From Candidatus Gastranaerophilales bacterium (GTDB lineage Bacteria; Cyanobacteriota; Vampirovibrionia; Gastranaerophilales; UBA9971): a stretch of 5,569 nucleotides of DNA. The notes below the pieces were generated by a model, which had not been told where the DNA came from, searched no databases, and worked only from the letters and a program-made list of their open reading frames with translations. This document shows, piece by piece, positions 4,585 to 5,569 of the stretch. Made by a program: the position numbers and the translations under genes. The stretch lies in the NCBI GenBank assembly GCA_028277195.1, contig JANQGS010000139.1, positions 1 to 5,569 on the forward strand, written 5' to 3'. Numbering within the stretch: position 1 is the stretch's first letter; every line of letters begins with the position of its first letter.

Positions 4585-5569
4585 ATGTGCGGAATAGTAG
4601 GCTGTATAGGACATGACTCTTTAATAAAATTCCTGCTGGAAGGGCTGGAAAAGCTCGAATACAGGGGCTATGACTCCTCGGGCATCGCCTTTCACAACGG
4701 CGAGGAAATCGAGATTTACAAGGCCTCGGGCAAGCTCGTAAATTTAAAAAACATCTTAAGCGGCTCTTTAAATGATAATAACAATTTAAAAGCAGGCATA
4801 GGCCATATAAGATGGGCAACCCACGGCATACCCAATGAAACAAACGCCCATCCCCACGTAAGTTTTGAAAGCCGGGTGGCAATAGTGCACAACGGCATAA
4901 TAGAAAACTATAAGGAGCTTAAAAAGGAATTAATAGAAAAAGGTTTCCGATTTACCTCCCAGACAGATACCGAGGTAATAGCGCATTTAATAGAGGATTG
5001 CCTGAAAAGTACCGGAGACTACGGCCCTGCAATGAGGCAGGCCCTGAAAAAACTCCAGGGAGCATACGCGCTGGGCGTTATTTTCAGGGAAAACCCAAAA
5101 ACCCTTTTCGCAGCCAGAAAAAGCGCCCCGCTAATTATCGGGGTGGGCGATAACTGCAACTTTATAGCCAGCGATGTCCCGGCATTACTGGAAAAAACAA
5201 AAAAAGTGATTTATCTCGATGATAATGAAATCGCCCACCTGCAAAGTGATTGCCATACTGTGACAGATATTGACGGCAACGTTCTTGAAAAAGAGGTTGA
5301 AACAATACCCTGGGAGCCCGTTGCTATAAGCAAAATGGGCTATAAGCACTTTATGATGAAGGAAATACACGAGCAGCCCGATGTAATAAGGCAGACACTT
5401 TTTGATAAATTAAGATGTTTTTCAGAGCCCCTGAACCTCAGGGAGGTAAAATTAAACAGGGAAACACTTGAAAAACTGGACAGGATACAGGTTATTGCCT
5501 GCGGAACGTCACTGCATGCCGCAATGGTAGGCAAATACCTCATCGAGGAATTCACCGGCATACCCGTGG
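4585..5569 (+). CDS. glmS: glutamine-fructose-6-phosphate aminotransferase (isomerizing), 3' end outside window
   Basis: Cytoplasmic enzyme making glucosamine 6-phosphate from fructose 6-phosphate and glutamine, the first step to UDP-GlcNAc for peptidoglycan and lipopolysaccharide. The window holds 328 codons of about 610. The N-terminal glutaminase domain begins MCGIVG, with Cys2 as the nucleophile exposed after Met removal. It continues with LEYRGYDSSG (24-33), RWATHGIPNETNAHPH (76-91), HNGIIENY (102-109), TSQTDTEVIAHL (124-135) and QGAYALGV (158-165). The linker and first SIS domain follow with HFMMKEIHEQP (255-265) and ACGTS (305-309), the sugar-phosphate-binding loop. All glutaminase residues that I expect are present. 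The second SIS domain and the C-terminal lysine lie beyond the edge. No glmS ribozyme fits in the short leader. Divergent from the M23 peptidase, so both are cell-wall genes. Confidence 0.97.
   Translation, partial: MCGIVGCIGHDSLIKFLLEGLEKLEYRGYDSSGIAFHNGEEIEIYKASGKLVNLKNILSGSLNDNNNLKAGIGHIRWATHGIPNETNAHPHVSFESRVAIVHNGIIENYKELKKELIEKGFRFTSQTDTEVIAHLIEDCLKSTGDYGPAMRQALKKLQGAYALGVIFRENPKTLFAARKSAPLIIGVGDNCNFIASDVPALLEKTKKVIYLDDNEIAHLQSDCHTVTDIDGNVLEKEVETIPWEPVAISKMGYKHFMMKEIHEQPDVIRQTLFDKLRCFSEPLNLREVKLNRETLEKLDRIQVIACGTSLHAAMVGKYLIEEFTGIPV

Noticed and set aside
4580..5561. Minus-strand open frames within glmS
   Set aside because: glmS is conserved throughout this region; the opposite frames give Cys/Arg-rich or Phe-rich low-complexity products typical of shadows.
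1..5569. CRISPR array, tRNA, rRNA, insertion sequence, toxin-antitoxin or defence genes
   Set aside because: No regularly spaced repeats, no tRNA-like cloverleaf, no transposase motifs and no terminal inverted repeats were seen; nearly every base lies in a gene with a clear function or in a short promoter gap.

Overview
This window reads as a piece of bacterial chromosome with ordinary housekeeping and sugar-use genes. It holds six protein genes; the two at the edges are cut by the window. Coding is dense, and the only non-coding stretches are three short AT-rich gaps (1897-2040, 3849-3934, 4487-4584). I see no RNA genes, CRISPR arrays, insertion sequences or phage genes. Frequent ATA and AGG codons, a secreted M23 peptidase and a diguanylate cyclase fit an uncultured, probably diderm, free-living bacterium. 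The style is reminiscent of candidate lineages near Elusimicrobia or Omnitrophica, but that placement is an impression and not a demonstrated fact.

Left block (1-1896, minus strand): a PfkB-family fructokinase is followed after 10 bp by an SLC45/sucrose-transporter-like MFS permease that runs off the left edge. The Shine-Dalgarno of the permease overlaps the kinase stop codon, so the two look like a translationally coupled sugar-uptake operon. The likely substrate is sucrose or another fructose-containing sugar, taken in whole and split inside. The enzyme that would split it is not in the window.

Middle block (2041-3848): a membrane-anchored diguanylate cyclase (GGEEF active site and intact RxxD inhibitory site) is divergent from the kinase. 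It shares with it a 144-bp AT-rich gap carrying two kinds of short repeated motif. The cyclase converges on a cytoplasmic alpha/beta hydrolase of the BEM46/ABHD13 type, and their stop codons overlap by 4 bp.

Right block (3935-5569): a secreted single-domain M23 (LytM) peptidase on the minus strand is divergent from glmS on the plus strand, which runs off the right edge. One gene cuts peptidoglycan and the other makes the amino sugar for it, and they share a 98-bp promoter region. A plausible intrinsic terminator separates the peptidase from the hydrolase downstream of it.

I did not find a clearly new biological system. The points most worth checking are a long charged insertion after TM7 in the permease, an Asp-to-Glu change in the cation-binding part of the fructokinase motif, the repeated motifs in the kinase/cyclase gap, and start-site ambiguities in two genes.
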